Shown: positions 7,881-16,544 of the stretch, one piece after another | Layout of the letters: each line of letters begins with the position of its first letter | Numbering within the stretch: position 1 is the first letter of the stretch | Assembly (NCBI GenBank): GCA_025360225.1 | Contig: JANYCN010000036.1 | Coordinates: 1-64,000 of the forward strand | Direction: 5' to 3' | Source: Actinomycetes bacterium | GTDB taxonomy: Bacteria > Actinomycetota > Thermoleophilia > Gaiellales > F1-60-MAGs149 | DNA: 64,000 nt | Translations under genes and position numbers: made by a program | Notes under the pieces: generated by a model | Seen by the model: the letters and a program-made list of their open reading frames with translations, nothing else | The model's database searches: none | What the model was told of the DNA's origin: nothing

Positions 7881-9275
7881 GTGGCGACGCCGCCAGACGA
7901 TCGCCGACGCGATGCGCCGTTCGTCTGGGTGTCGACCGGGCGTCGGATCGCCGCCGCCCGCGTCGGGCGGCGCTGGCGCGACGTCCGTGGGCCGCTGCTT
8001 GCCTCCGCCACCCTCGCGCTCGTGCAGGCGGGCCTCGTGTACCTCGCCCTGCGCGCGCTCCAGGGCCTCGGCTGGTCGCTGTCGCTGCTCGTCCCGGTCG
8101 TCGCCGCGACAACGCTTGCGCTCGTCCTGTGGATGGGCCTCGTGCGCCACGCGTTCGGCGCCGTCGTGCCGATCGGGCAGGCGCCGGCGGCGGCGATCCT
8201 CGAGGCCGTCGAGGTCTGTCGCACCACCCTGCGCGAGGGCTTCACCGAGACGAGCGCGCGGATCGTCGCGCATGAGCTGCATGCCCGGCTCGGGTATGGC
8301 GCGGTCGCCGTCACCGACCGCCAGCACGTCCTGGCGCACGCCGGGCTGGCGGTCGACCACCACGGCGCGGGAACCGACGCACCACCGGGAGCCGTGGCGT
8401 CAATGGCGGCACGACGGGTGTCGCGCCTGCCGGTCGGCTGGGGCCATGGCTGTGATGGGCGCGACTGCCCGCTACGGTCGGCCGTCGTCGCGCCGCTCGC
8501 GACCCGGGCCGGCGTCGTCGGCTCGGTGATGCTGTTCTCGGAGGGTGCGTTGAACGTCTCCGACCGCGATCGTGCGATCGCCCAGAGCCTGTCAGACCTG
8601 TTATCGACGGAGATCCAGGTCGGGGAGCTCGACGTGCACGCCCGCGCGACGGCGACGGCCGAGCTTGCCGCGCTCCAGGCGCAGATCGAGCCGCACTTCC
8701 TCTTCAACGCCCTGAACACGATCGCCGCGTACTGCCGCACCCGACCCGACGACGCCCGGCGGCTGGTCCTCTCGTTCGCCGACTACTGCCGCTCCGCGCT
8801 GCGACGGCCGTCGACGTTCGTCCGGCTCGAGGATGAGATGGGGCACGTTGACGCGTACCTCGCCCTCGAGGAGGCGCGCTTCGGCGAGTCGCTCGAGATC
8901 GAGCGACGCATCGCGCCTGCTGCCCTCGCCGCCTCCGTACCGCCCTTCGTGATCCAACCGCTCGTCGAGAACGCGATCAAGCATGGCAAGACGGATCGCC
9001 CGCTGCGCGTCACGATCCGCGCGGACGTGCGCTTCGATCGCGTGCGGATCAGCGTGCGCGACAACGGCAAGGGGATCCCGCGCGAGGCGATCGAGCACGT
9101 GCTCGAGGCCGGCGTCGGCTCGGGCGCCGCAGGGCTCGGGCTCGCCTCGGTCGACCAGCGCATCACGGCGCTGTACGGCGACCAGGGCCGGCTACGGGTC
9201 ATGTCGTCGCCGCTGTTTGGCACGCTTGTCTCCGTGCTGTTGCCGATCGCTCCGCCGAGCGAGGTCGAGCTTTGA
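7881..9275 (+). CDS. LytS-type sensor histidine kinase
   Basis: This 464-residue kinase should sense a signal and phosphorylate the LytTR regulator encoded next. Two membrane segments are seen near residues 38-62 and 66-90. A GAF-like region follows (about 105-235, including GCDGRDCPLRSAVVAPL and GSVMLFSEG). The His_kinase domain has QIEPHFLFNALNTI carrying the phospho-acceptor His (about residue 273), the N-box ENAIKHGK and the G-box DNGKGI with GLGLASVDQRI. It lacks the usual LytS-YhcK multi-TM receptor, so the signal is unknown. The stop overlaps the TTG of the regulator gene by 4 bp, a classic two-component pair. Confidence 0.9.
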   Translation: MATPPDDRRRDAPFVWVSTGRRIAAARVGRRWRDVRGPLLASATLALVQAGLVYLALRALQGLGWSLSLLVPVVAATTLALVLWMGLVRHAFGAVVPIGQAPAAAILEAVEVCRTTLREGFTETSARIVAHELHARLGYGAVAVTDRQHVLAHAGLAVDHHGAGTDAPPGAVASMAARRVSRLPVGWGHGCDGRDCPLRSAVVAPLATRAGVVGSVMLFSEGALNVSDRDRAIAQSLSDLLSTEIQVGELDVHARATATAELAALQAQIEPHFLFNALNTIAAYCRTRPDDARRLVLSFADYCRSALRRPSTFVRLEDEMGHVDAYLALEEARFGESLEIERRIAPAALAASVPPFVIQPLVENAIKHGKTDRPLRVTIRADVRFDRVRISVRDNGKGIPREAIEHVLEAGVGSGAAGLGLASVDQRITALYGDQGRLRVMSSPLFGTLVSVLLPIAPPSEVEL

Positions 9276-10006
9276 GCCTTCTCGCCCTGATCGTCGACGA
9301 CGAGGCGCCCGCTCGCGCCGAGCTGCGCTACCTGCTTGAAGGCCTTGGCGGGGTCGAGGTCGTCGGCGAGGCGGCCTCGGTGCGGGAGGCGCTTGCGCTC
9401 GCGACGAGGCTCTCCTACGACGTCGTCTTCCTCGACATCAACATGCCGGACGTGACGGGGATGGAGGCCGCCCGGGAGATCTCGCACTGGCCGAAGCGGC
9501 CAGCCGTCGTGTTCGTCACGGCGCACGACGACCATGCGATCCAGGCGTTCGCGGTCGACGCGGTCGACTACCTCCTGAAGCCGGTGAGCGAGGAGCGGCT
9601 CGCCCGTTGTGTCCACCGGATCGCTGCGTTGCGTGGCGGTGAGGGCGCGCGACGGGCCGGGCCCGAGCTCGCGAAGGTGGCCGTGACCCGGCGTGGCGAG
9701 ACGCTGCTGCTCGACCTCGACGACGTCGTCTACGCGGAGGCGGAGGGCGACTACTGCTGGATCCACGCCCGCGGCGAGCGGCTGCTCTCGACGCAGTCGA
9801 TGCGCGAGCTCGAGGACGCCCTGCCGCCGACGGTGTTCTTCCGCATCCACCGTTCGCACCTCGTGAACCTGCGCCGGGTCGCGGCGCTCGAGGTGATCGC
9901 GCCGGGCCGATCAGGGGTACGACTCGCGGACGAGGCCGGGACGGTGCTCGAGGTCGCGCGCCGTCAGACGAAGGCTCTGAAGCAGCACCTCGGCCTCCGC
10001 GCCTGA
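9272..10006 (+). CDS. LytTR-family response regulator
   Basis: This 244-residue regulator pairs an N-terminal CheY-like receiver (acidic pocket VDDEAPARAEL, phospho-acceptor Asp in VVFLDINMPDVTG near residue 54, Thr in FVTAHDD, Lys in YLLKPV) with a C-terminal LytTR DNA-binding domain (VVYAEAEGDYCWIHARG, FFRIHRSHLVNLRRV). It starts at TTG 9272 inside the kinase stop codon, which implies translational coupling and a fixed partner. LytTR proteins bind paired imperfect repeats in promoters; no obvious target is seen next to the gene. Confidence 0.92.
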   Translation: MSLLALIVDDEAPARAELRYLLEGLGGVEVVGEAASVREALALATRLSYDVVFLDINMPDVTGMEAAREISHWPKRPAVVFVTAHDDHAIQAFAVDAVDYLLKPVSEERLARCVHRIAALRGGEGARRAGPELAKVAVTRRGETLLLDLDDVVYAEAEGDYCWIHARGERLLSTQSMRELEDALPPTVFFRIHRSHLVNLRRVAALEVIAPGRSGVRLADEAGTVLEVARRQTKALKQHLGLRA

Positions 10007-10036
10007 CGCGGACCGCCGATCGCCCTGGCGGGGTTG

Positions 10037-10042
10037 TACCCT
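10037..10042 (+). promoter_or_regulatory. -10 element of the YbjQ-like gene (leaderless type)
   Basis: TACCCT ends 6 bases before the ATG at 10049. Confidence 0.5.
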
Positions 10043-10048
10043 TGCGGC

Positions 10049-10384
10049 ATGGCAGACATCCTTCTCTCCACGATGAACGACCTCCCCGGCTACGAGGTGG
10101 TCGAGGTGCACGGCGAGGTGTTCGGCATCATCGTCCGGGCGCGCAACATGTTCTCGAACATCGGCGCGTCGCTGCGCACCGTCGTTGGCGGCGAGGCGAA
10201 GGGCTACACGACGCTGTTGACGGACAGCCGCAACCAGGCGCTGGAACGGCTGACCGAGGCGGCGCGAGCGAAGGGCGCGAACGCCGTGCTGGCGATGCGC
10301 TTCGACTGCAACGAGATCGCGACGCAGATGAGCGAGGTCGCAGCGTACGGGACCGCGGTGACGGTCCGCCAGATCGAGCGGTGA
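10049..10384 (+). CDS. YbjQ/UPF0145 family protein
   Basis: This small cytosolic protein of 111 residues belongs to the YbjQ (UPF0145, heavy-metal-binding-domain-like) family. Landmarks are LPGYEVVEVHGEVFGI at the start, NMFSNIGASLRTVVGGE, and DSRNQALERLTEAARAKGANAVLAMRFD, the family's signature helix-strand. Biochemical function is not established. ATG 10049 is favoured over an in-frame ATG five codons earlier because it gives the usual length and lies 6 bases after TACCCT. Its stop overlaps the GTG of the following acyl-CoA synthetase gene. Confidence 0.88.
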   Translation: MADILLSTMNDLPGYEVVEVHGEVFGIIVRARNMFSNIGASLRTVVGGEAKGYTTLLTDSRNQALERLTEAARAKGANAVLAMRFDCNEIATQMSEVAAYGTAVTVRQIER

Positions 10385-12312
10385 GCGTGGAGGCGCTCTG
10401 GACACCGAGCGCGCAGTGGCTTGCCGGATCGACGACGTTGGCGTTCGCTAGAGCGCATGGCTGTCGCACGTTCGACGAGCTGTACGCGCGCTCGGTTGCC
10501 GACCCGGCGTGGTTCTGGGACGCCGTCTCGACGCACCTTGCCATCGAGTGGGATGCGCCGTACACGGCGATCGTCGACGAGTCGGACGGCGCGCCGTGGG
10601 CGCGCTGGTTCGTCGGTGGCCGGCTGAACCTTGCGTGGAACTGCGTCGGCCGTCATGCCGTCGGGTTGCCAGCGGGGTCGGAGGCGATCCGCTGGGAGGG
10701 CGAGGACGGCGCGACGAGCAGCGTGACCTACGCCGAGCTTGAGGAGCGTTCAGGGCGATTCGCTGGCCAGCTCTCGCAGCTCGGCGTCGGCGTCGGCGAT
10801 CGCGTCGCGCTCGTGCTGCCGATGACTCCCGAGGTCGTCGTCGCTTTCTACGCGATCGCTCGCCTCGGAGCGGTGGTGGTGCCGATCTTCTCCGGCTTCT
10901 CCGCCGCGGCGATCGCGTCGCGGCTGGTCGATTGCGGCGTCGTGTGCGTGGTCACGGCTGACGGCTATCGACGCCGGCAGAAGCCGATCGTGATCAAGGC
11001 GACCGTCGACGAGGCCGTGCGCGACGCGCCGACCGTGCGGGCGGTCGTCGTGCACCGCTACATCGGCATCGACGTCCCGTGGGACGCCTCGCGCGACCGC
11101 TGGTGGCACGAGCTCCCCGACACCGCCGCGGCGGACTACCGGTCGGTCGACAGCGAGCACCCGCTGCTGGTCGCGTACACGAGCGGCACGACCGGTCGTC
11201 CGAAGGGTGCGGTGCACGTGCACGGCGGGTTCCTCGTGAAGATCGCCCAGGAGGTCGCGTTCGCCGCCGATCTGAAGGCTGGCGAGGCGCTCTGCTGGCT
11301 GACGGACATGGGCTGGATCATGGGGCCGTGGGAGACGGTCGGGACACACGCAGTCGGCGGGGTGCTGGTGCTCTACGACGGCGCGCCCGACTTCCCCGAC
11401 CCCGGGCGGATCTGGCGGGTTGTCGAGCGGCATCGCGTTGCCTTTCTCGGCGTGTCGCCGACGCTGATCCGCGCGCTGATGGGGCACGGTGCGGAGCACG
11501 CGGCCGCCGCCGACCTCGCCAGCCTGCGCGCGTTCGGCGGCACCGGTGAGCCGTGGAACCCGGCGCCATATGCCTGGCTCCAGCAACAGGTGGGGGGAGG
11601 GACGCGGCCGATCGTGAACATCTCCGGCGGCACCGAGATCGCTGCCTGTTTCGTCGCTGCTGACGGCTGCCTCGAGCACCGCTCCTGCTCGCTTGGTCGA
11701 CCCTCGCTCGGCATGGCGATGGACGTGTTCGACCCGGACGGCCAGCCGCTCCGTGGCGCCGTCGGTGAGCTCGTCTGCACCCGCCCGTGGCCCGGCATGA
11801 CGCGCGGCATCTGGGGCGACCGCGAGCGCTATCTCGACACCTACTGGTCGCGTTGGCCTGACGTGTGGGTGCACGGCGACTGGGCCTCGATCGACGAGCA
11901 CGGCGACTGGTACCTGCACGGACGCAGCGACGACACGTTGAACATCGCGGGCAAGCGGATCGGGCCAGCGGAGTTCGAGTCGGCCCTGGTTGCCCATCCA
12001 GACGTCGTTGAGGCGTGCGCCGCGGGCGTGCCGCATCCGGTGAAGGGCGAGACGGTGCGGCTGTACGCGACGCTCCGGGCGGGCGTCGAGCCGTCGGAGG
12101 AGCTGCGGGTGGCCCTGCGGGCGCTCATCGAGCGGGGGCTCGGGTCGTCCTTCCGGCCGGAGTCAGTGCAGTTCGTGCGTACCCTGCCGCGCACACGGAG
12201 CGGGAAGATCGTCCGTCGCGTCGTGCGCGCCGTCGTCCTTGGCGAGGACCCCGGCGACCTCTCGACGCTCGAGGACCCGACGGCGCTCGCCGCGATCACC
12301 GACGCGTTGTAG
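10381..12312 (+). CDS. AMP-forming acyl-CoA synthetase, acetyl-CoA synthetase family
   Basis: This 643-residue member of the ANL superfamily activates a carboxylate with ATP and CoA through an acyl-adenylate. ACS-type features are RWFVGGRLNLAWNCVGRH near the N-terminus, the P-loop YTSGTTGRPKGAVHVHGG (about residues 263-280), GTGEPWN, the hinge region GRSDDTLNIAGKRIGPAEFES and the catalytic Lys in RTRSGKIVRR near the C-terminus. Where true acetyl-CoA synthetases have WWQTETG, this protein has NISGGTEI. The Trp that closes the acetate pocket is therefore missing and a larger acyl substrate is likely. The GTG start overlaps the upstream stop. It converges with the PPOX/acs pair. Confidence 0.88.
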   Translation: MSVEALWTPSAQWLAGSTTLAFARAHGCRTFDELYARSVADPAWFWDAVSTHLAIEWDAPYTAIVDESDGAPWARWFVGGRLNLAWNCVGRHAVGLPAGSEAIRWEGEDGATSSVTYAELEERSGRFAGQLSQLGVGVGDRVALVLPMTPEVVVAFYAIARLGAVVVPIFSGFSAAAIASRLVDCGVVCVVTADGYRRRQKPIVIKATVDEAVRDAPTVRAVVVHRYIGIDVPWDASRDRWWHELPDTAAADYRSVDSEHPLLVAYTSGTTGRPKGAVHVHGGFLVKIAQEVAFAADLKAGEALCWLTDMGWIMGPWETVGTHAVGGVLVLYDGAPDFPDPGRIWRVVERHRVAFLGVSPTLIRALMGHGAEHAAAADLASLRAFGGTGEPWNPAPYAWLQQQVGGGTRPIVNISGGTEIAACFVAADGCLEHRSCSLGRPSLGMAMDVFDPDGQPLRGAVGELVCTRPWPGMTRGIWGDRERYLDTYWSRWPDVWVHGDWASIDEHGDWYLHGRSDDTLNIAGKRIGPAEFESALVAHPDVVEACAAGVPHPVKGETVRLYATLRAGVEPSEELRVALRALIERGLGSSFRPESVQFVRTLPRTRSGKIVRRVVRAVVLGEDPGDLSTLEDPTALAAITDAL

Positions 12313-12351
12313 CGGCGGCGCGACCACCGTCGGGATGCTCCGGCGCACGCG

Positions 12352-12786
12352 TCATCCAGCGCTCGGGTACCGCCACCGAGCCGGCGGCTGCGATGCGTCG
12401 CTCTCGCGCCACGCCCGGGCGTGTGTCGGCACGATGCACAGGTGGATCGCCGTAGGCTCGCCAACGCCTGACCAGCCGGGACCGTACTTCGCCTCGAACG
12501 TCGCCGCGTAGCCAGGCGGAAGGTCACCCTCGCTGACGCGCGAGCAACGCCCGTCGAGGAGCACGACCTCGCGAGGGGTCTCGGTCGTCAGCACGACCGT
12601 GGGCTGCGCCGCGATGTTCTCCACCTTGACGCCGGCGAACGTCGCACACCAGAACCGTTCGCCCAGCCACACCCCCCAGATCGGTACGAGGTGGGGGCGG
12701 CCGTCTGGTCGGGTCGTCGCGAGCCAGTAGTTGTGGGCGTTCTCGAGATGGCGTTCGGCCCACTCCCGTGCCGGTGGGCGCGTCAC
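12352..12786 (-). CDS. Pyridoxamine 5'-phosphate oxidase-fold protein
   Basis: This 144-residue flavin/F420-binding split-barrel protein shows the pattern NAHNYWLATTRPDGRPHLVPIWGVW, WCATFAGVKVENI and VVLTTETPREVVLLDG, followed by EAKYGPGW, as in actinobacterial PPOX-family (FDOR-like) reductases. Cofactor (FMN or F420) and substrate cannot be told from sequence. It is the second gene after acs on the minus strand, with a 4-bp ATGA overlap. Confidence 0.8.
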   Translation of the reverse strand: MTRPPAREWAERHLENAHNYWLATTRPDGRPHLVPIWGVWLGERFWCATFAGVKVENIAAQPTVVLTTETPREVVLLDGRCSRVSEGDLPPGYAATFEAKYGPGWSGVGEPTAIHLCIVPTHARAWRESDASQPPARWRYPSAG

Positions 12787-14741
12787 CGGCCGAGCTGAGC
12801 GTCAGCCTGCGACTTGATCGCGAGGACGATCGCCGGGTCGCGGAGCGTCGTCGCGTCGCCGAGCTCCCGCCCCTCGGCGACGTCCTTCAGGAGCCGGCGC
12901 ATGATCTTCCCTGATCTCGTCTTCGGCAGGTCAGTTGTGAACAGAAGCATTCCGGGTCGTGCGAACTTGCCGATCTGCGTCGCCACGTGCGCGACGAGCG
13001 CGCCACGCAGCTCGACCGACTGGTCGATGCCATCCTTCAGGATCACGAACGCGCAGATCTGCTCGCCCTTGATCGCATCGTGCGCGCCGATTGCCGCCGC
13101 CTCCGCGACCGCCGGATGACCGACGAGGGCAGACTCGATCTCGGTCGTCGAGATCCGATGGCCAGCCACGTTGATCACGTCATCGACGCGGCCCAGCAGC
13201 CAGAAGTCGCCGTCCTCGTCACGGCGCGCGCCGTCGCCGGTGAAGTACACGTCGCGGCCAAAACGGCTCCAGTAGGTCGAGACGAAGCGGTCGTCGTCGC
13301 CCCAGAGGGTGCGCAGCATCGACGGCCACGGCTGCTTGAGCACCAGGTAGCCGCCAGAGCCGAGCGGCACCTCCGCGCCCTGCTCGTCCACGACCTGGGC
13401 GACGACCCCTGGGAGAGCGCGCGTCGCTGACCCGGGCTTGATCGTCGTCACGCCCGGCAGCGGCGCGATCATGATCGAGCCCGTCTCCGTCTGCCACCAC
13501 GTGTCGACGATCGGGCACTCACCACGCCCGACGCGGCTGTGGTACCACATCCAGGCCTCCGGGTTGATCGGCTCACCGACGGTACCGAGCAGCCGCAGGC
13601 TCGAGAGGTCGAAGCGCGCGAGGTGCTCGTCACCCGCCTTCACGAAGGCGCGGATCGCTGTCGGTGCGGTGTAGTAGATCGAGACACGGTGGCGCTGGAC
13701 GATCTCCCAGTGACGCGACCAGCTCGGGTGCTCGGGCGTCCCCTCGTACATCACGCCGGTCGTGTGGTTCGCGAGCGGTCCGTAGACGATGTAGGAGTGG
13801 CCGGTGACCCAGCCGCAGTCCGCCGCGCACCAGTAGACGTCGTCTGGGCGCACGTCGAACACCCACTGGTGGCTCATGATGCAGCCGAGCAGGTACCCCG
13901 CGGTCGTGTGGCAGATGCCCTTCGGCTTCGCCGTCGTGCCGCTCGTGTAGAGGAGGTACAGGACGTCCTCGGCGTTCATCCGCTCGGGCGCGCACTCCGG
14001 GCTCGCGGCTGGCACGACGTCGTGCCACCAGACGTCGCGTCCCTCCTGCCACGCGACCTCCTGGCCGGTCCGACGCAGGACGAGCACGTGCTCGACGCCG
14101 GGCGTGGAGACGAGGGCCTCGTCGACCAGGACCTTCAGCGGCACGACCTGGCCGCGGCGCCAGGCGCCGTCGCAGGTGATCACGACGTTGCACGAGGCGT
14201 CGTTGATGCGGTCCGCGAGAGCGGCAGCGGAGAACCCGCCGAAGACCACGGAGTGCGCGGCGCCAAGTCGCGCGCAGGCCAACATCGCGACGGGAAGCTC
14301 CGGCACCATCCCCATGTAGATGGCGACGCGGTCGCCCTTCCGTACGCCCAGCTCGCGCAGCGCGTTCGCGCAGCGGGACACCTCCGCCAGCAGGTCGCTG
14401 TAGGTGAGCACCCGCTCCTCGTCCGCCGGCTCGCCGATCCAGGTGTACGCGACCTTGTCACCGCCGCCCGCGGCAACGTGTCGATCGAGACAGTTGTACG
14501 ACACGTTCAGCTCGCCGTCCGCGAACCAGCGGTAGAACGGCGGGTTACGATCGTCGAGGATCTCGGTCGGCTCCCGGAACCAGCTGATCTCACGCAGCGC
14601 GTGCCCCATCCAGAACGCTCGGAAGTCGGTCGCGGCCTCGTCGTAGATCGTCGCATCGGCGACGCGCGCGGCAGCCGTGAAGGCCGCCGGTGGCGGGATC
14701 CGCCGCCGCTCCTCCAGAAGTGTCTCGATCGCCTCGACCAT
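12783..14741 (-). CDS. acs: Acetyl-CoA synthetase
   Basis: This 652-residue enzyme forms acetyl-CoA from acetate, ATP and CoA. All hallmark motifs are present: FYRWFADGELNVSYNCLDRH, the P-loop YTSGTTAKPKGICHTTAGYL (about residues 265-284), GTVGEPINPEAW, WWQTETGSIMIAP with the acetate-pocket Trp, GRVDDVINVAGHRISTTEIES and KTRSGKIMRRLLK with the lysine that is acetylated in regulated homologues. A purine-rich GAAGGAG lies 7-13 bases upstream of the ATG, and TAGGCT at 14775-14780 gives a short leader of about 26 bases. This is a leadered contrast to many neighbours. Confidence 0.95.
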   Translation of the reverse strand: MVEAIETLLEERRRIPPPAAFTAAARVADATIYDEAATDFRAFWMGHALREISWFREPTEILDDRNPPFYRWFADGELNVSYNCLDRHVAAGGGDKVAYTWIGEPADEERVLTYSDLLAEVSRCANALRELGVRKGDRVAIYMGMVPELPVAMLACARLGAAHSVVFGGFSAAALADRINDASCNVVITCDGAWRRGQVVPLKVLVDEALVSTPGVEHVLVLRRTGQEVAWQEGRDVWWHDVVPAASPECAPERMNAEDVLYLLYTSGTTAKPKGICHTTAGYLLGCIMSHQWVFDVRPDDVYWCAADCGWVTGHSYIVYGPLANHTTGVMYEGTPEHPSWSRHWEIVQRHRVSIYYTAPTAIRAFVKAGDEHLARFDLSSLRLLGTVGEPINPEAWMWYHSRVGRGECPIVDTWWQTETGSIMIAPLPGVTTIKPGSATRALPGVVAQVVDEQGAEVPLGSGGYLVLKQPWPSMLRTLWGDDDRFVSTYWSRFGRDVYFTGDGARRDEDGDFWLLGRVDDVINVAGHRISTTEIESALVGHPAVAEAAAIGAHDAIKGEQICAFVILKDGIDQSVELRGALVAHVATQIGKFARPGMLLFTTDLPKTRSGKIMRRLLKDVAEGRELGDATTLRDPAIVLAIKSQADAQLGR

Positions 14742-14774
14742 GCCCGCTCGCTCCTTCGCGTCCTGACGCGGGGA

Positions 14775-14780
14775 AGCCTA
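14775..14780 (-). promoter_or_regulatory. Putative -10 element of acs
   Basis: On the minus strand TAGGCT lies 33 bases before the acs ATG at 14741, with a GAAGGAG ribosome-binding site in between. Confidence 0.4.
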
Positions 14781-14796
14781 CTACCCCGCCGTCGGG

Positions 14797-14802
14797 TACC
14801 AT
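14797..14802 (+). promoter_or_regulatory. -10 element of the M23 peptidase gene (leaderless type)
   Basis: TACCAT ends 8 bases before the ATG at 14811. GGGAGAG in the gap could also serve as a weak ribosome-binding site. Confidence 0.45.
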
Positions 14803-14810
14803 CGGGAGAG

Positions 14811-16217
14811 ATGCACCGCGCGGTCCTGCCGACTCTCATCGTCCTCTCGCTCACCACCGTCGCGACGCTCGCGCCGGCAGCCGATGCGCCGGGCGAGGCA
14901 GCCGCCGCGCGCGCGACCACGCTCGTCGTGCAGGTCGTGCCGCCGGATCTGACGCCGACGACCTTCGGTCTCGTCCACACGCGGTCGGGGACGCGAACCG
15001 GGAGCGTGGCCCAGACGACGCTTGGCGCGCTCGTGTCGGTGTCGGACGCCAACGCCAGGGTGGTGGCGAGCGCCACGTCGTCGTCCGCCGATGCAGCCGC
15101 ACACCTCACCACCGGTGCCGTCAGCCTTCTTGCCGGACTGGTCGTCGCTCGCTCGATCGCCGTGCAGGCGGACGGCCGCGCCGCGGGGGGTACCGCGACG
15201 TCGCGAACCGGCGGCGCGATCGCCGGGTTGATGATCGGAGGTGTTGCGCGCACCGCGGCCAGCAACGCCGTGTTCGTGCTGCCGGGCGTCGCGACGGTGA
15301 CGACGCTGGAAAGCGTCGAGGCGCTTCGCGGGCAGACCGGCCGGCGCGTGTTCATCACCGCGTTACACGTCCGGCTCACCGCCGCTCGCTCCGGGTACCC
15401 GGCTGGCACCGAGCTGCTCGTCGGCTACGCCGACGCCGGCGCCGCGGCGCCGCGCACGTCGCTCAGCCGGGTTAGCGCACGACCGGTCGACGGGCACGAC
15501 ACGGCGATCACGGAGGCGCCGCCGCCGGGCGGCTTCACCCGGTCGCCGCCAATCGATGCCTCAGCGCGAGCGGGCCTGCTGGACGACACCTACGCGTTTC
15601 CCGTCGTTGGCGGAGCGTCGTTCGCGGACGACTTCGGCGGGCCACGGGCCGACACCGGCTTCCATCAGGGCATTGACCTCTTCGCCGCGAACGGCACGCC
15701 GCTCGTCGCGCTCCACGACGGAACGCTGTTCAAGGTTGGCTGGAACCGGCTCGGTGGCCACCGGCTCTGGCTCGACGACGGCCGCGGGAACCTCTTCTAC
15801 TACGCGCACCTGAGCGGCTACGCACCGCTCGCGCACGATGGCGCGGTCGTCCACGCTGGCGACGTGATCGGGTTCATGGGCGACAGCGGCGACGCCCGCG
15901 GCACGCCGTTTCACCTGCACCTCGAGATCCACCCGGGCGGCGGCTGGGCTGTCCCACCGTTCGAGTACGTGCGACGGTGGCAGGGCCACACGGCTGGTAT
16001 CGCGACGGGTGAGGAGCCTGCTCCGCGACCAACGGGCGTGCCGGACGGCTCCGCGGTGATCGAGGCGGCGTCCGATATCTCCTCTGCGAGCGGGCTCGAC
16101 CACGCCGCCGTCCTGCGGGCCGCGGCCGGCGGTGAGGTTGGGCCCGGCGCCTCTCAGCCGGGCGTGCTTCTCGCTCTCGCCGGGGAGACCGCGCCCGGCT
16201 TCGCCGGACTCCGCTGA
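14811..16217 (+). CDS. Secreted M23 family metallopeptidase
   Basis: This exported 468-residue protein probably cleaves peptidoglycan cross-bridges or has a related envelope role. An N-terminal signal peptide (HRAVLPTLIVLSLTTVATLAPAADA, shown here only as a hydrophobic run at residues 2-25) precedes a long Ala/Thr/Val-rich region (about 35-240) with no recognised domain. The M23 domain covers about residues 255-390: HQGIDLF supplies the first His and the Asp of the zinc site, and HLHLEIHP supplies the HxH pair. The C-terminal ~75 residues are low-complexity. The gene stands alone, and the MITE-like repeat starts 10 bases after its stop. Confidence 0.85.
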   Translation: MHRAVLPTLIVLSLTTVATLAPAADAPGEAAAARATTLVVQVVPPDLTPTTFGLVHTRSGTRTGSVAQTTLGALVSVSDANARVVASATSSSADAAAHLTTGAVSLLAGLVVARSIAVQADGRAAGGTATSRTGGAIAGLMIGGVARTAASNAVFVLPGVATVTTLESVEALRGQTGRRVFITALHVRLTAARSGYPAGTELLVGYADAGAAAPRTSLSRVSARPVDGHDTAITEAPPPGGFTRSPPIDASARAGLLDDTYAFPVVGGASFADDFGGPRADTGFHQGIDLFAANGTPLVALHDGTLFKVGWNRLGGHRLWLDDGRGNLFYYAHLSGYAPLAHDGAVVHAGDVIGFMGDSGDARGTPFHLHLEIHPGGGWAVPPFEYVRRWQGHTAGIATGEEPAPRPTGVPDGSAVIEAASDISSASGLDHAAVLRAAAGGEVGPGASQPGVLLALAGETAPGFAGLR

Positions 16218-16226
16218 GCGGGGCTC

Positions 16227-16544
16227 CTAGTGGTCTGATTGTCAAATGGCATGGTCATTGGGTGTCTGGAGCGAGCGGGAGCGTTGCGCGTCGCGCAGGG
16301 CTTGCTGATCGCGGGCGTGCTGGATAGCACGCCCGCTCGCACGCGTGTCAAGGCGAAGGCCTTGGCACGCTAAGTGCAAGCGGCGCGCGACGTTCCCGCG
16401 AAGCCCACGATCCGGCACGCAGAGCGGGCCGGGGCGCGGTCGCCGGAGCTGAGCGGCGGAGCCACCCGACGGGTGGCGGAGCCGGCAGGCGCAGGACGAT
16501 CCAGGCAGTCGGATGACCACGCCATTTCACAATCAGACCACTAG
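16227..16544. mobile_element. MITE-like element, copy A, with 32-bp terminal inverted repeats
   Basis: The left end (16227-16258) and the reverse complement of the right end (16513-16544) match at 30 of 32 positions; both begin CTAGTGGTCTGATTGT. The outer CTAG at each end could be a target duplication. Inside are a perfect 11-bp hairpin (GCGGGCGTGCT 16311-16321, loop GGAT, arm 16326-16336) and a compact hairpin at 16461-16477. No transposase fits in 318 bp. The element fills the whole space between the convergent M23 and ferredoxin-like genes and supplies the stop codon of the latter. A partial copy lies at 45284-45376. Confidence 0.75.
16251..16373 (+). CDS. 40-residue ORF inside the MITE-like element (doubtful)
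   Basis: ATG at 16251 lies within the left inverted repeat and the frame stops at TAA 16371-16373. The product is Ala/Leu/Arg-rich (LERAGALRVAQGLLIAGVL) with no recognised family. It spans the internal 11-bp hairpin. It may be a chance ORF or the fossil tail of a gene the element once carried. Confidence 0.2.
   Translation: MVIGCLERAGALRVAQGLLIAGVLDSTPARTRVKAKALAR

Noticed and set aside
13539-14810. Long upstream part of the plus-strand frame that ends in the M23 peptidase
   Set aside because: It is antisense to acs and shadow-like; the signal peptide and promoter-like TACCAT place the real start at 14811.
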